A stretch of DNA of 64,000 bases. Origin: an uncultured Desulfobacterales bacterium. Lineage in GTDB: Bacteria; Desulfobacterota; Desulfobulbia; Desulfobulbales; Desulfocapsaceae. Positions 29,286-38,700 of the stretch are shown here, piece after piece (positions within the stretch are counted from its first letter, which is position 1; every line of letters begins with the position of its first letter). The DNA lies in NCBI GenBank assembly GCA_937915545.1, contig CALGIJ010000017.1, forward strand, positions 1 through 64,000. Direction: 5' to 3'. The notes under the pieces were generated by a model that was given only the letters and a program-made list of their open reading frames with translations, did not search any database and was not told the DNA's origin. Position numbers and translations under genes: made by a program.

Positions 29286-32200
29286 ATGATCGCCACCTTG
29301 CTCGATAAGGGCAGGGTGGCCTTGCTCCTTGTCCTCATCCTGCCGCTTGTCGCGGGTGTCCGCGCCGGCAGGACGGAGACGGCCCCCATCCCCCAGCAGC
29401 CTCCCATACGCGTTTTGAGCCAGGACCAGGCGGCGCCGCGGTGGAAATCTCTGTGGGACCGCGGACGAAAATTGGCTGCCGAAGGCAATCTGGCTGGCGC
29501 AGCAACCGCCTACGGTGAGCTCTTTTCGGTCAGGCCGCAACTGGAACAGGCGACCTGGGAATATTGCCGCATCCTGTTACAGCTTGGCGATTATGGCAAC
29601 GGCGCCAAAGTGGTGCAGGTCCTGCTCGAGCGCAAACCTGCCAACGCCGACTATCTCTTCGCCGGCGGCAGGGTCGCCATGGCCAACGGGGACTGGCAGG
29701 CGGCATTGCGCTACTTTGGCCATGTCCTCGAACTCGAGCCGACAGGAGCCCGTTCCGAGCGGGCCCTCGAAGGGGTGATGACCAGCCTGCGCCGTCTCGG
29801 TCGCAGGGAGATGGCCCTCGGGGCAGCAGAGCGATTGCTGGCGCGACGACCCAACGATCTCTCCCTGCTCAAGGAGACTGCCGAGGAGGCCCGTGCGCTC
29901 GGGCAGCTTGACAAGGCTGGCCGGCTGCTGCGGCGGCTGGTGGAAAGCACCGCCCTCGACATCCGCACCATGGCCCACCTCATCACCATTTTCGACCAGC
30001 CGCAATTCGCCGAAGAACGAGCCGCCCTCTACGAAAAATACCTCGCTCTCCAGCCAGCCCACGCAGGGTTCAGGAAAAAGCTCGTCAACCGCTACCTGCA
30101 GCTGGAACGGTATGATGATGCTCTGCGGCATCTCAGCGTGCTTGCCGAAAACGATGAAGAAGGCGACGCTTACCTCCTCGAGGCCGGACGGGTTGCCTAT
30201 CACCAGGCGAAGCGGCCCGACAAGGCCCTGGCCTTTCTCGAGCGCTACGTGCAGCGCCATCCCGAGGACGATCAAACGTCACGCGAGGTGACGGAGATTC
30301 GCCGCCTGCTGGCCGAAGACTTCCTGGCCATCGTCGAGAACGACGGTGCCCGGCCACTGTGGCACGATCTCCAGAAAATCACCGCACAGCGCCTGGAGAT
30401 CTTCCGCGAGGTGGCCCGCCTCCTCCAGGCGCGGGGGTTGGGCAGGGAGTATCGTGAAGTCCTTTCCATCATCCACGAGCATTATCCCCAGGACGCCGAC
30501 ACCAGTCTTCGCTTAGCCAGGCTCCTTCACGAAGAGGGCAGTCATGAGGCAGCCGGCCGTATTCTCGAGGCGCTTGGCGCAGCCCTCGAAGGTAACCGCG
30601 AGGCCCAGCGCCTGCGTGCGGAAGTCGCCGTTGCCAGCGGCGAGGAACTCGCCGCTTACTCAGCCCTCGAGGCAGCCTGGCGGCTCGACAGCGGCGATCG
30701 TCGCCTGTTGCGACTGCTCTTCGAACTCGCCGGCTCTCTGGGGGAGAATAAAAAGCTTCGTCAGCTGTTCGAGCAGGGGATGGAAAGCAACCGCGGGCAG
30801 GGGACAGATTCGCAGCTGATCCTCTTTTACCTGAGCCAGCTTGACCGCAACCACCTCTTCCATGAGTTCATGGAGGTGCTCGGGCGGTATCAGGCCATCC
30901 TCGACAGGGAGCCCGCAGCCGCCGAGCGCAGCCGGTTGCTGCATGCCTCGGCCCTGCGCCGCCAGGGACGAAACGACGAGGCCGAACAATTGCTCCGCTC
31001 CCTGCTGCTGCAAGGGCGATCTCCGGGGCCGATCTTGACAATGCTCGCGGAGATGGCTCTGGACAGTGGTAATGCTCATGCGGCGCGGACCTGGATCGAC
31101 CCATTGCGTCGCCTCGCCGTAGAGGGCGGGGCGGGTCGGGACGTTCCGACCGGATTCCAGGCACTGCTGCTTGGGGCGCGCCTGGCCAGGATCGAAGGCG
31201 ACACGCAGAAGGCGGCGGAGTTGCTCTCCCAGGCGGAGACTGCGCTGGGGGCAAGCCAGTCTCGCATCAGTGAAATGACCAGTGTGTCCGAGGAGTTGCG
31301 CCTGCCTTCCCACGTCGAAGAACTTCGTGCAGCCCTTCATGTGGAGCGGGGCTGGCTGAGCTGGCAGCAGGGAAATCACGCGCAGACGAAGAAGCTGTTG
31401 GTGGAGACCGCAGAATTCGGGCGGATTCATCCCGAATACTACGTCCTTTCGGCCATGGTCGCCAAAGGTGCCAAAGGGAGGAAGGGTGTTGCGAAGAACG
31501 GCAGCGAAGACGCCGCGGTGACCGGACGCCCGCCGCTGCGACTCTTGCCGCAGGTCATCGAAGGGCTGCTGTTCAGGCAGGAATACCAGCTTGCCCGCGA
31601 ACATCTGCGGATGCTGCTGCGCTACAACAGCGATTCCTTGCTGGCCAGGGCCCTCCAGGCGAGAATCGATTTCGCTTCCGGGCAATATCAGGATACTGCC
31701 AATCTGCTCGAGCAACTCATTCGACGCCAGCCCGAGGAGGAGTACTTTCGCTCGCTGCGTCTCGCCCTCGAGGTGAAGAATGGCAATTACCGCAGCGGTT
31801 TGGAACTGTGGGAACGCTTTTATGGCCCCTATGCCGGAGTTTCCCCTGACGGTGGCAATGTGGCGGGGGAGGAGACTTCTGCGGCCGTACTGGCGGACTT
31901 GGCTGGAGACAGCGACCGACTCCTTGCCCTGGCTCGACTGCTCTGGGGCGAACGCCGCCACGGCGAAGCTCTCGCGGTGTACCGCAGGCTTCTTTTTCCT
32001 ACCGTCGAAGAGCGCCTCGAAGAAACCTTCCGTCAGAAGCAGATCGCCCTTTCTCACCTGCTCGGTGAGCGAAAGTGGTGGGATTCGCTCCTGCTCGTGC
32101 TGCGCTCGACTCCGGATATGGTCGGCCAGCTGATGGATGGCGCCTTTCTTCTCGACAACCTTGGTAACGAGGTTGGCCCTATCGTCACCTCCTACTATCA

Positions 32201-33395
32201 TCTCTACAATGTACAGAAACTGATCCGCGGCGAATACCAGTCCCGCCAGGCGATTTTTGAGAAAAACTTCGCCGCGGCGGAGCAGCGCTCGAAAAAAGTC
32301 GTCGAGGAGCAGCAGTCGGCGGAGGGGATGATCGACCTTGCCGCAATTTATGGACGCATCGGCAAATACCGTAAGGAAGCCCAGGTTTACGAGGCTCTGC
32401 AGAACGCCGGCACGACCTCGCCGCAGTTGCAGGCTTCCATGGAGAGGAGCTCGCAGCAGCTCAGCCCGCAGAACATTCTCGATACGACCTATGGCAATCG
32501 TCAGGGCCGGGAGGGCAGTATCGACGTGGAGATCGCCAGGCTCGGCACATCGTTCAGCTTCACCCCCAACCTCGATACGGAGGTACTGGTATCCTATTCG
32601 AGCAATCACTTCCGCTCGGTAAGCTCCAGCGACTCGGCCAATGGCAACTCCATATATGGCAAGGTCATGTACGAGTTCGCCCGGGACTACGAACTGCAGC
32701 TGGGCGGGGGCGGGCACAAGATCGATGGTGACAGCAGCGTTCTGATGCTCCACGAGATGACCCTCAAGGGACGACTCGACGAATACTTCTCGGCCCTGGT
32801 GGAGTGGCGCAAGGAGATGGTCGAGGATACCGTCGACAGTATTCTCGGTCAGACGACGTTCCAGCAGTTCGGTGCGGAAATCACCTGTGAGACCCCCATC
32901 GGGCTCACCTTCGGCGGAGACTTCCGCCATCGCAACTACAGCGACGACAACAGCCAGAATCGTTTCCATGCCTTTTCGAGCTACGGGGTCTATGGCGAGG
33001 CCATCTACCTCGCCGCCCGGTACGACTACCAGTACCTTGCCAACAGCGACGACCGCAAGGTCGACGACGGTCCAGGAGAAGAACAGTCCACCGCACTGGC
33101 CAGCCCAGTGGAGTCTCTCTATTGGCGCCCTTCCTTCTGGTCGGAGCACCTCGCCGGAGTGACTCTGCAGCATGATTTCCTCGCCCATCGGCAGGGCGAA
33201 AAGCGGCGCAGCAGCTACTACCGCATCGTCAACGGCGTCGGTGTCGACGACCAGGAAGATCTGTCGTATCAGGGCAAGTTTGATATTTTCCTTGAAATGA
33301 CCCCGCATTTCCTATTAAAAGGCAACTTCACCCTGTTCAAGAGCGATGCGCATGAGGAGAAGTGGTTGGCCTTGTCTCTGCACTATCGCTGGTGA
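29286..33395 (+). CDS. Giant TPR protein with C-terminal outer-membrane beta-barrel (PelB/BcsC/PgaA-like)
   Basis: This protein of about 1369 residues begins with a signal peptide (MIATLLDKGRVALLLVLIL, cleavage near VRA). Residues about 60-1050 are helical TPR-like repeats (for example AGAATAYGELFSVRPQLEQA, GDWQAALRYFGHVLELEPTG). The last 300 residues are amphipathic beta-strands ending in an aromatic residue (LHYRW), the mark of an outer-membrane barrel. The same plan is found in polysaccharide secretins PelB, BcsC and PgaA, so export of an exopolysaccharide is the likely role. No Pel, cellulose or PGA synthase is nearby. The start was chosen for the signal peptide, and its ribosome site is weak. 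Confidence 0.7.
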   Translation: MIATLLDKGRVALLLVLILPLVAGVRAGRTETAPIPQQPPIRVLSQDQAAPRWKSLWDRGRKLAAEGNLAGAATAYGELFSVRPQLEQATWEYCRILLQLGDYGNGAKVVQVLLERKPANADYLFAGGRVAMANGDWQAALRYFGHVLELEPTGARSERALEGVMTSLRRLGRREMALGAAERLLARRPNDLSLLKETAEEARALGQLDKAGRLLRRLVESTALDIRTMAHLITIFDQPQFAEERAALYEKYLALQPAHAGFRKKLVNRYLQLERYDDALRHLSVLAENDEEGDAYLLEAGRVAYHQAKRPDKALAFLERYVQRHPEDDQTSREVTEIRRLLAEDFLAIVENDGARPLWHDLQKITAQRLEIFREVARLLQARGLGREYREVLSIIHEHYPQDADTSLRLARLLHEEGSHEAAGRILEALGAALEGNREAQRLRAEVAVASGEELAAYSALEAAWRLDSGDRRLLRLLFELAGSLGENKKLRQLFEQGMESNRGQGTDSQLILFYLSQLDRNHLFHEFMEVLGRYQAILDREPAAAERSRLLHASALRRQGRNDEAEQLLRSLLLQGRSPGPILTMLAEMALDSGNAHAARTWIDPLRRLAVEGGAGRDVPTGFQALLLGARLARIEGDTQKAAELLSQAETALGASQSRISEMTSVSEELRLPSHVEELRAALHVERGWLSWQQGNHAQTKKLLVETAEFGRIHPEYYVLSAMVAKGAKGRKGVAKNGSEDAAVTGRPPLRLLPQVIEGLLFRQEYQLAREHLRMLLRYNSDSLLARALQARIDFASGQYQDTANLLEQLIRRQPEEEYFRSLRLALEVKNGNYRSGLELWERFYGPYAGVSPDGGNVAGEETSAAVLADLAGDSDRLLALARLLWGERRHGEALAVYRRLLFPTVEERLEETFRQKQIALSHLLGERKWWDSLLLVLRSTPDMVGQLMDGAFLLDNLGNEVGPIVTSYYHLYNVQKLIRGEYQSRQAIFEKNFAAAEQRSKKVVEEQQSAEGMIDLAAIYGRIGKYRKEAQVYEALQNAGTTSPQLQASMERSSQQLSPQNILDTTYGNRQGREGSIDVEIARLGTSFSFTPNLDTEVLVSYSSNHFRSVSSSDSANGNSIYGKVMYEFARDYELQLGGGGHKIDGDSSVLMLHEMTLKGRLDEYFSALVEWRKEMVEDTVDSILGQTTFQQFGAEITCETPIGLTFGGDFRHRNYSDDNSQNRFHAFSSYGVYGEAIYLAARYDYQYLANSDDRKVDDGPGEEQSTALASPVESLYWRPSFWSEHLAGVTLQHDFLAHRQGEKRRSSYYRIVNGVGVDDQEDLSYQGKFDIFLEMTPHFLLKGNFTLFKSDAHEEKWLALSLHYRW

Positions 33396-33422
33396 AACCA
33401 GGCAAGATACACGTTTCCTGCG

Positions 33423-33465
33423 CGCGAATCGTAACTATGTGTCGATTCGCGGCAGGTTTTTTTTT
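33423..33465 (+). terminator. Rho-independent terminator
   Basis: A 9-base perfect stem, CGCGAATCG (33423-33431) with CGATTCGCG (33443-33451), has an 11-base loop and is followed by GCAGG and nine T. It ends the transcript of the TPR/barrel gene, and greA starts just after. Confidence 0.8.
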
Positions 33466-33482
33466 ATGGAGGAGTCGAGGAG

Positions 33483-33968
33483 ATGGTAGTCAGAATACCA
33501 ATGTCGAAAACCGGCAATCAGAAACTGCGCGATGAGTTGCTTCGCCTCGAGCGGGTGGACAGAGCCGAGGTGGTCAAGGCGATAGAGGTCGCGCGCGAGC
33601 ATGGCGATCTCAAGGAAAACGCCGAATACCACGCCGCCAAGGACCGTCAGGGACACATCGAGGGGCGGATCCTCGAACTGCGCGACAAACTGGCGCGGGC
33701 CGAGGTCATCGACTGCTCCAAACAGGACATCAAGACCGTGGTCTTCGGTACTGTCGTGCAGCTCCTCGATCTCGACACGGAGGAGGAGGTGACCTACCAG
33801 CTTCTCGGGCCGGAGGAGGCGGATGTCAAGAAAGGCTCGATCTCGGTACTCTCTCCGCTGGGGAAGAGCATGCTCGGCAAGGAGGTCGGCGACGAGATCC
33901 AGGCCACTACACCTGGGGGGACAAGAACCTTCGAGGTCATTGCCATCCGCCCCTCGCAGTTTCAGTAG
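33483..33968 (+). CDS. greA: Transcription elongation factor GreA
   Basis: This 161-residue protein has the N-terminal coiled coil with the acidic tip (REHGDLKENAEYHAAKDRQ, about residues 38-56) that enters the RNA polymerase secondary channel and stimulates cleavage of backtracked RNA. The C-terminal FKBP-like domain ends with SPLGKSMLGKEVGDEI. A GGAGTCGAGGAG stretch precedes the ATG. It follows a strong terminator, so it has its own promoter or depends on read-through. The TetR gene converges on it. Confidence 0.95.
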   Translation: MVVRIPMSKTGNQKLRDELLRLERVDRAEVVKAIEVAREHGDLKENAEYHAAKDRQGHIEGRILELRDKLARAEVIDCSKQDIKTVVFGTVVQLLDLDTEEEVTYQLLGPEEADVKKGSISVLSPLGKSMLGKEVGDEIQATTPGGTRTFEVIAIRPSQFQ

Positions 33969-33981
33969 AATCCGTCCGAGG

Positions 33982-34584
33982 TTAGCCTTCCTCTGAGGAA
34001 CGGGTGACCTCGAGGCCGATGAGGAAGATGGCCAGCACCTGGTTGGTGATCTCCTCCACCGTATAATTGGTTTCCAGGGAGGCGTTCCAGACGCGGGACA
34101 GCTCGTCGAGGGCTCCGAAGATGCAGCGTTTGGCGAGGTCGGGGTGGAGTTCGGGACGGAACAGGCCCAGGCGCTGGCCGTTGCGGATGATCTCGGCGAT
34201 GATGCCGGTATACTTGCTGAAGGTATTGTCGCGGTATTCCTTGATCAGCTTGTAGGGTTGGCGCAACTCGATCTGCAGCACTTCGGCAAGGTAACGGTTC
34301 TTCTTCATGCTGTGCAGGTGCTGGCTGCAGAAAATCTCCAGCTGTCGGCGGGGGTCGTCTTCCAGGCGAAGCAGCTTTTCGGTGCTCTCGACGATCTTTC
34401 CTACCTCCTCCTCGAAGACCGAGAGGAGGATATCATACTTGTTGTTGAAATAGAGGTAGATCGTTCCGTCGGCAACCTTGGCTTCCTTGGCAATATCGGA
34501 TATCCTGGCGGTGAAGAAGCCTTTCTTGGCAAAAACCTTGGTTGCCGCGGCAATGATTTTTGTATGCTTGTTTTCTACCTTCAT
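33982..34584 (-). CDS. TetR/AcrR family regulator
   Basis: This 200-residue repressor has the N-terminal helix-turn-helix TARISDIAKEAKVADGTIYLYFNNKYDIL (split over about residues 25-53). Its C-terminal ligand domain resembles fatty-acid-responsive members (FadR/YsiA group). The ATG at 34584 (MKVENKHTK) is the usual start, 14 residues before the first helix. A palindrome about 50 bases upstream is a strong candidate operator, suggesting autoregulation. The divergent purD-purE gene could be affected by the same site, although a fatty-acid link fits the regulator class better. Confidence 0.87.
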   Translation of the reverse strand: MKVENKHTKIIAAATKVFAKKGFFTARISDIAKEAKVADGTIYLYFNNKYDILLSVFEEEVGKIVESTEKLLRLEDDPRRQLEIFCSQHLHSMKKNRYLAEVLQIELRQPYKLIKEYRDNTFSKYTGIIAEIIRNGQRLGLFRPELHPDLAKRCIFGALDELSRVWNASLETNYTVEEITNQVLAIFLIGLEVTRSSEEG

Positions 34585-34634
34585 CGTCGATAAAGAATGT
34601 GTCGAGAGGGGATGTTGTCTCACCCTAAATTCCC

Positions 34635-34654
34635 TGAATGGCCATTCATTCATG
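34635..34654. promoter_or_regulatory. Candidate TetR operator palindrome
   Basis: TGAATGGCCATTCA (34635-34648) is a perfect 14-base palindrome followed by TTCATG. It closely resembles the TGAATGA(N)TCATTCA operators of fatty-acid TetR repressors. It lies upstream of the TetR start and within the divergent region to purDE. Confidence 0.6.
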
Positions 34655-34778
34655 TACTATCACGGCGACGGTTTGTCAACGAACAAACAATTGGTCAGAA
34701 GTCGCGCCACACCACTATCGCAGTGAATTTTCGTCACAGCGCGCTGTCGCTTGCGTATTTCCTGAGGGGGTTAGGAAT

Positions 34779-36554
34779 ATGAACGTTCTCGTAGTTGGCT
34801 CGGGCGGCCGGGAGCATGCCCTGGTATGGAAGATCAAGCAGTCTCATCGTGTCTCCAGGGTCTACTGCGCGCCAGGAAATGGCGGCATCGGGCGATTGGC
34901 GGAGTGCGTGGCGATCAGTCCCACCGATGTTGAGGGGCTGCTCGCCTTTGTCGAAAAGGCGGGCATCGATCTCACCGTGGTCGGGCCGGAGGCGGCGCTG
35001 GCGGCAGGCATCGTCGATGCCTTCGAGGCTAAGGGGCTGCGAATTTTCGGGCCGACCAAACGGGCGGCGGAGCTCGAGTCGAGCAAGGTCTTCTGCAAGC
35101 GCTTTCTCGACAAATACGAGATCCCCACGGCCTCCTTCGAGGTGTTCACCGACCGCAAGAAGGCGAAAAAACATCTCGACTCCTGTGCTCTGCCGGTGGT
35201 GGTCAAAGCGGACGGGCTGGCGGCCGGCAAAGGCGTGGTGGTGGCCCAGACGCTGGCCGAGGCCAAGGAGGCGGTGGACCTCATCATGGGCGCCAAGGCC
35301 TTTGGCAGCGCCGGCGATCAGCTGATCATCGAGAGCTGTTTGCGTGGTGAGGAGGCCTCCTTCATCGCCTTCACCGATGGCAAGACGGTTCTCCCTCTGC
35401 CGACTTCCCAGGATCACAAGGCCATCTTCGACGACGATCGCGGGCCGAACACCGGGGGTATGGGGGCCTACAGCCCGGCACCGGTGGTCAGCGACGAGTT
35501 GGCCGCCTTTGTCATGGAGAAGGTCATGCTGCCCACTCTCCGCGGTATGGAGGCCGAAGGGCGGCCCTTCAAGGGCATGCTCTACGCCGGGCTGATGATC
35601 TCCGGCAAAGATGTCAACGTGCTCGAGTTCAACTGCCGCTTCGGCGACCCCGAGGCCCAGCCGCTGCTGCTGCGCCTCAAGAGCGATATCGTCGATATCT
35701 TCGAGGCGGCCATCGACGGGGAACTCGACCGGGTGGAGATGAAGATCGACCCGCGGCCCACGGTCTGCGTGGTCATGGCCTCCGCCGGGTACCCCGGCCA
35801 GTACGAGCAGGGAAAAGTCATCAAGGGTCTGAAGAAGGCCGGCGAGTGTTCCGGGGTGCAGGTCTTCCATGCCGGAACGACCACCGCCCACGGGAGAACG
35901 GTGACCAGTGGCGGCCGCGTGCTTGGGGTCACTGCCATCGGCAAGGATCTCCAGGAGGCGGTCAAGCGCGCCTATGAGGGTGTTGCCCGGATTCGCTGGA
36001 GTGGCTGTTACTTCCGGCGCGACATCGCCGCCAAGGCCCTGCGGCGCGCCCAGCCGCAGGCTCGCCCGGCAGAGGTGGGCATCGTCATGGGCAGCGACTC
36101 CGATCTGCCGGCGATGAGCGCTGCCAGCGAGTTCCTCAAGTCGGTTGGCATTCCCTGCGAGCTGGTGGTCGCCTCGGCGCACCGCACGCCGGAAAAAGCC
36201 GTCACTTACGCCAGAACCGCCAGCGAGCGCGGACTCAAGATCATCATCGCCGGGGCCGGCATGGCCGCCCATCTCGCCGGGGTGCTGGCAGCCCATACCG
36301 ATCTGCCGGTCATAGGCGTGCCCCTCGACTCCTCCTCCCTCAACGGCCTTGACAGCCTCCTCTCCACGGTGCAGATGCCCCCAGGTGTGCCGGTGGCGAC
36401 CATGGGCATCGGCAAGGCGGGGGCGAAAAACGCCGCTGTCCTCGCCCTGCGCATCCTCGCCCTCGCCGACCCGAAGCTGGGCGAGCGGCTGGTCCGTTTC
36501 CGCGAGGAGATGGTTCGCGAGGTGGAGGAGAAAGCCAAGAGGGTCGATGGCTGA
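34779..36554 (+). CDS. purD: PurD-PurE fusion: phosphoribosylamine-glycine ligase and 5-(carboxyamino)imidazole ribonucleotide mutase
   Basis: This single 591-residue protein joins two purine enzymes. Residues 1-425 are a full GAR synthetase: MNVLVVGSGGREHALVWK at the start, an ATP-grasp core (VKADGLAAGKGVVV, DHKAIFDDDRGPNTGGMGAYSP) and the metal/ATP site EFNCRFGDPE. From about residue 431 a PurE domain follows: VGIVMGSDSDLPAM, SAHRTPEKAV and GAGMAAHLAG. The two steps are not consecutive in purine synthesis (steps 2 and 6). The ATG 34779 follows AGGGGGTTAGGAAT. The gene overlaps tsaC by 8 bases. Confidence 0.93.
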   Translation: MNVLVVGSGGREHALVWKIKQSHRVSRVYCAPGNGGIGRLAECVAISPTDVEGLLAFVEKAGIDLTVVGPEAALAAGIVDAFEAKGLRIFGPTKRAAELESSKVFCKRFLDKYEIPTASFEVFTDRKKAKKHLDSCALPVVVKADGLAAGKGVVVAQTLAEAKEAVDLIMGAKAFGSAGDQLIIESCLRGEEASFIAFTDGKTVLPLPTSQDHKAIFDDDRGPNTGGMGAYSPAPVVSDELAAFVMEKVMLPTLRGMEAEGRPFKGMLYAGLMISGKDVNVLEFNCRFGDPEAQPLLLRLKSDIVDIFEAAIDGELDRVEMKIDPRPTVCVVMASAGYPGQYEQGKVIKGLKKAGECSGVQVFHAGTTTAHGRTVTSGGRVLGVTAIGKDLQEAVKRAYEGVARIRWSGCYFRRDIAAKALRRAQPQARPAEVGIVMGSDSDLPAMSAASEFLKSVGIPCELVVASAHRTPEKAVTYARTASERGLKIIIAGAGMAAHLAGVLAAHTDLPVIGVPLDSSSLNGLDSLLSTVQMPPGVPVATMGIGKAGAKNAAVLALRILALADPKLGERLVRFREEMVREVEEKAKRVDG

Positions 36555-37152
36555 AAAGAAGAAGGGCGTCATTCCCGACATGAGCGCCCACCTCGCCATG
36601 GCGGTGGGCTGCATTCGCGATGGGGCGGTGGTCGCCTTCCCCACCGAGACCTACTACGGCCTGGCCGTCGACCCCTTCAACCGCGAGGCGGTGGTCAGGC
36701 TCTTCCACTGCAAGCGGCGGCCGCTCGATAAGCCCTTGCTCGTGCTTATCGAGCGCGTCGAACAACTGCCGCTGCTGGTGCGTTCAGTGCCGGATCCCTA
36801 TCTGCCGCTGATGCGCCAATACTGGCCGGGGCCGCTGACCCTGATCTTCCCGGCGCGGCATGATCTTGGCCCGGAGCTGACCGGCAACTCGGGCACCATC
36901 GCCATCCGCATTTCCTCGCACCCCTTGGCGCGAGAACTGGTGCGACTCGCCGCCATCCCGCTCACCGCCACCAGCGCCAACCTCTCCGGACAGCCGGCAC
37001 CGACCACGGCGGAGGAGGTGAAAGGCATGTTCCCCTCCTCGCTCGGCTATATCCTGGACGGTGGCACCACCCCCGGCGGCCTGAGTTCAACCGTGGTCGG
37101 CCTGGACGGCGAGCGCATGGTCGTGCACCGTCAGGGGCCGATTAGCCTCTGA
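36547..37152 (+). CDS. tsaC: L-threonylcarbamoyladenylate synthase (TsaC/YwlC type)
   Basis: This 201-residue enzyme makes threonylcarbamoyl-AMP for the t6A37 modification of ANN-decoding tRNAs. Substrate motifs are visible: FPTETYYGLAVD (about residues 35-46), KRRPLDKPL (KxR-type, about 58-66) and the TSANLSGQ (about 142-149) stretch. It lacks the extra Sua5 C-terminal domain, so it is the short form. The start ATG 36547 overlaps the end of purDE, indicating cotranslation. Confidence 0.93.
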   Translation: MAEKKKGVIPDMSAHLAMAVGCIRDGAVVAFPTETYYGLAVDPFNREAVVRLFHCKRRPLDKPLLVLIERVEQLPLLVRSVPDPYLPLMRQYWPGPLTLIFPARHDLGPELTGNSGTIAIRISSHPLARELVRLAAIPLTATSANLSGQPAPTTAEEVKGMFPSSLGYILDGGTTPGGLSSTVVGLDGERMVVHRQGPISL

Positions 37153-37252
37153 ACCTCGGCTTTCTTGCTGAGCTGTTCCCCTCTATCCTCTTCACAACGC
37201 AATGTTGCGCCACACGGCGTCAACGAGTCCTTCGGCGGTGAAATTTGGCAGG

Positions 37253-38700
37253 TCATGGTGCCTCTGCCTGCGCCAGTGCCTTTTTCAGCGTTACGGCCAG
37301 CGAGTTTCTGGAAAACGGTTTTTGAATATAGGTGACATCGCAGTTGAGGACACCCTTATTGGCGATGACATCGGCGGTATAGCCTGACATGTACACCACC
37401 TTGATGTCGGGATGGATGGCCTGCACGGTGTTGGCAAGCTCCGCCCCGTTCATGCGCGGCATGATGACGTCGGTGAGCAGCAGCTGCAGCATATCCGCTT
37501 CCGTCGCCAGTTCCAGTGCCTTTTCCACTTCCGCGGCGAGCAGCGGGCGGTAGCCCAGATCATTGAGCAGCTTGCCGGCGAGGCGCAGGATAGCAGGATC
37601 GTCCTCGACGACGAGAATGGTCTCCCCGTTGGCCTGCAGTGCGGCTCGGCTCCTCAACCTGGTCCACCTCCGTTGCGTTCTCCAGCAGCGGGAAATAGAT
37701 CTTGAAGGTCGTGCCTTCGCCCGGCTCGCTATAGAGACTGATGAAGCCATTGTTCTGCTTGACGATGCCGTAGACCGTGGACAGGCCCAGGCCGGTCCCC
37801 TGGCCGAGGGGCTTGGTGGTGAAGAAAGGCTCGAAGACCTTGTTCATCTGGTCTCGCGTCATGCCGATGCTGGTGTCCGACACGGCAAGCATCACATAAT
37901 CCCCCGGCACACAATCGGCGCGGCTGGCGCAATAGCTCTCGTCGAAGGAGCAGATATCCGTCTCGATGGTGATCGTGCCGGTATCGGCGATGGTGTCGCG
38001 GGAGTTTACGCAGAGATTGGTCAGCATCTGGTCGATCTGCACCGGGTCGATCTTGATCATTGCCGTGCTGCTGTGGGAACGCCAGACGAGTTCGAGATGT
38101 TCGCCAATCAGGCGTCGCAGCATCTTCAAGGATCGTTCCACGGTTTCGTTAAGGTCGAGGAGCTGCGGTGAGACGGTCTGTTTACGGGCGAAGGCGAGGA
38201 GCTGCCGGGTGATGTCAGCCGAGCGATTGGCAGCGTTGATGATCTCCTGCAACTCTTCGTGGCCGGGGGCCTGCGGCGGGAGCGTGTCGAGCATGAACTC
38301 GGCGTTGCCGATGATGACGCTCAGCATGTTGTTGTAGTCGTGGGCGACGCCGCCGGCAAGCCTGCCCACCGATTCCATTTTCTGGGCCTGGACGAGCTGT
38401 TCCTCGAGAGACTTGCGCTGGCGTTCGGAGGCGGAATATTCCTGCCTCTTTCTCAACATGTGGATGGAGTAGGAGAGATCCCGGGCGAGTTCGGTAAAGA
38501 GAGCCCGTTCTTCCTCGTCGAGGATGATATGTTCATCCTGGGTCGCCACCAGGTGGCCAAAAATGCTTCCCTGATGCTGCAGGCGGGCGCAGAGCATCAA
38601 TTTCCGGTGGCACTTGCTGTGTTTGGGGAGAAATCAGCCGTCGCACAGCGCAGCGTCGGCGGAGATGACGGCAACCGCCTCCTCACTGGCGGCGGAACGG
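37253..38700 (-). pseudogene. Decayed hybrid histidine kinase with receiver domain
   Basis: Reading on the minus strand, a GAF-like end (ARLQHQGSIFGHLV), an H-box (GGVAHDYNNMLSVIIGN) and an ATPase domain lead to a receiver domain (ETILVVEDDPAILRL, LLLTDVIMPRMNGAEL, KPF). The kinase and receiver are in different frames, and the switch lies near 37640-37655. An in-frame TGA at 38634-38636 interrupts the GAF end. The ATPase box reads SDTSIGM where SDTGIGM is expected. The N-terminal part beyond about 38700 is missing, replaced by the opposite-strand remnant. The whole is best read as one dead gene, though the receiver could still be made. Confidence 0.75.

Noticed and set aside
38634..38636. In-frame TGA as a possible selenocysteine codon in the minus-strand kinase
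   Set aside because: The position follows Cys-Asp-Gly and could fit a cysteine, but the gene also carries a frameshift, lacks its N-terminus and has altered ATPase residues. I saw no SECIS-like hairpin. Decay is simpler.
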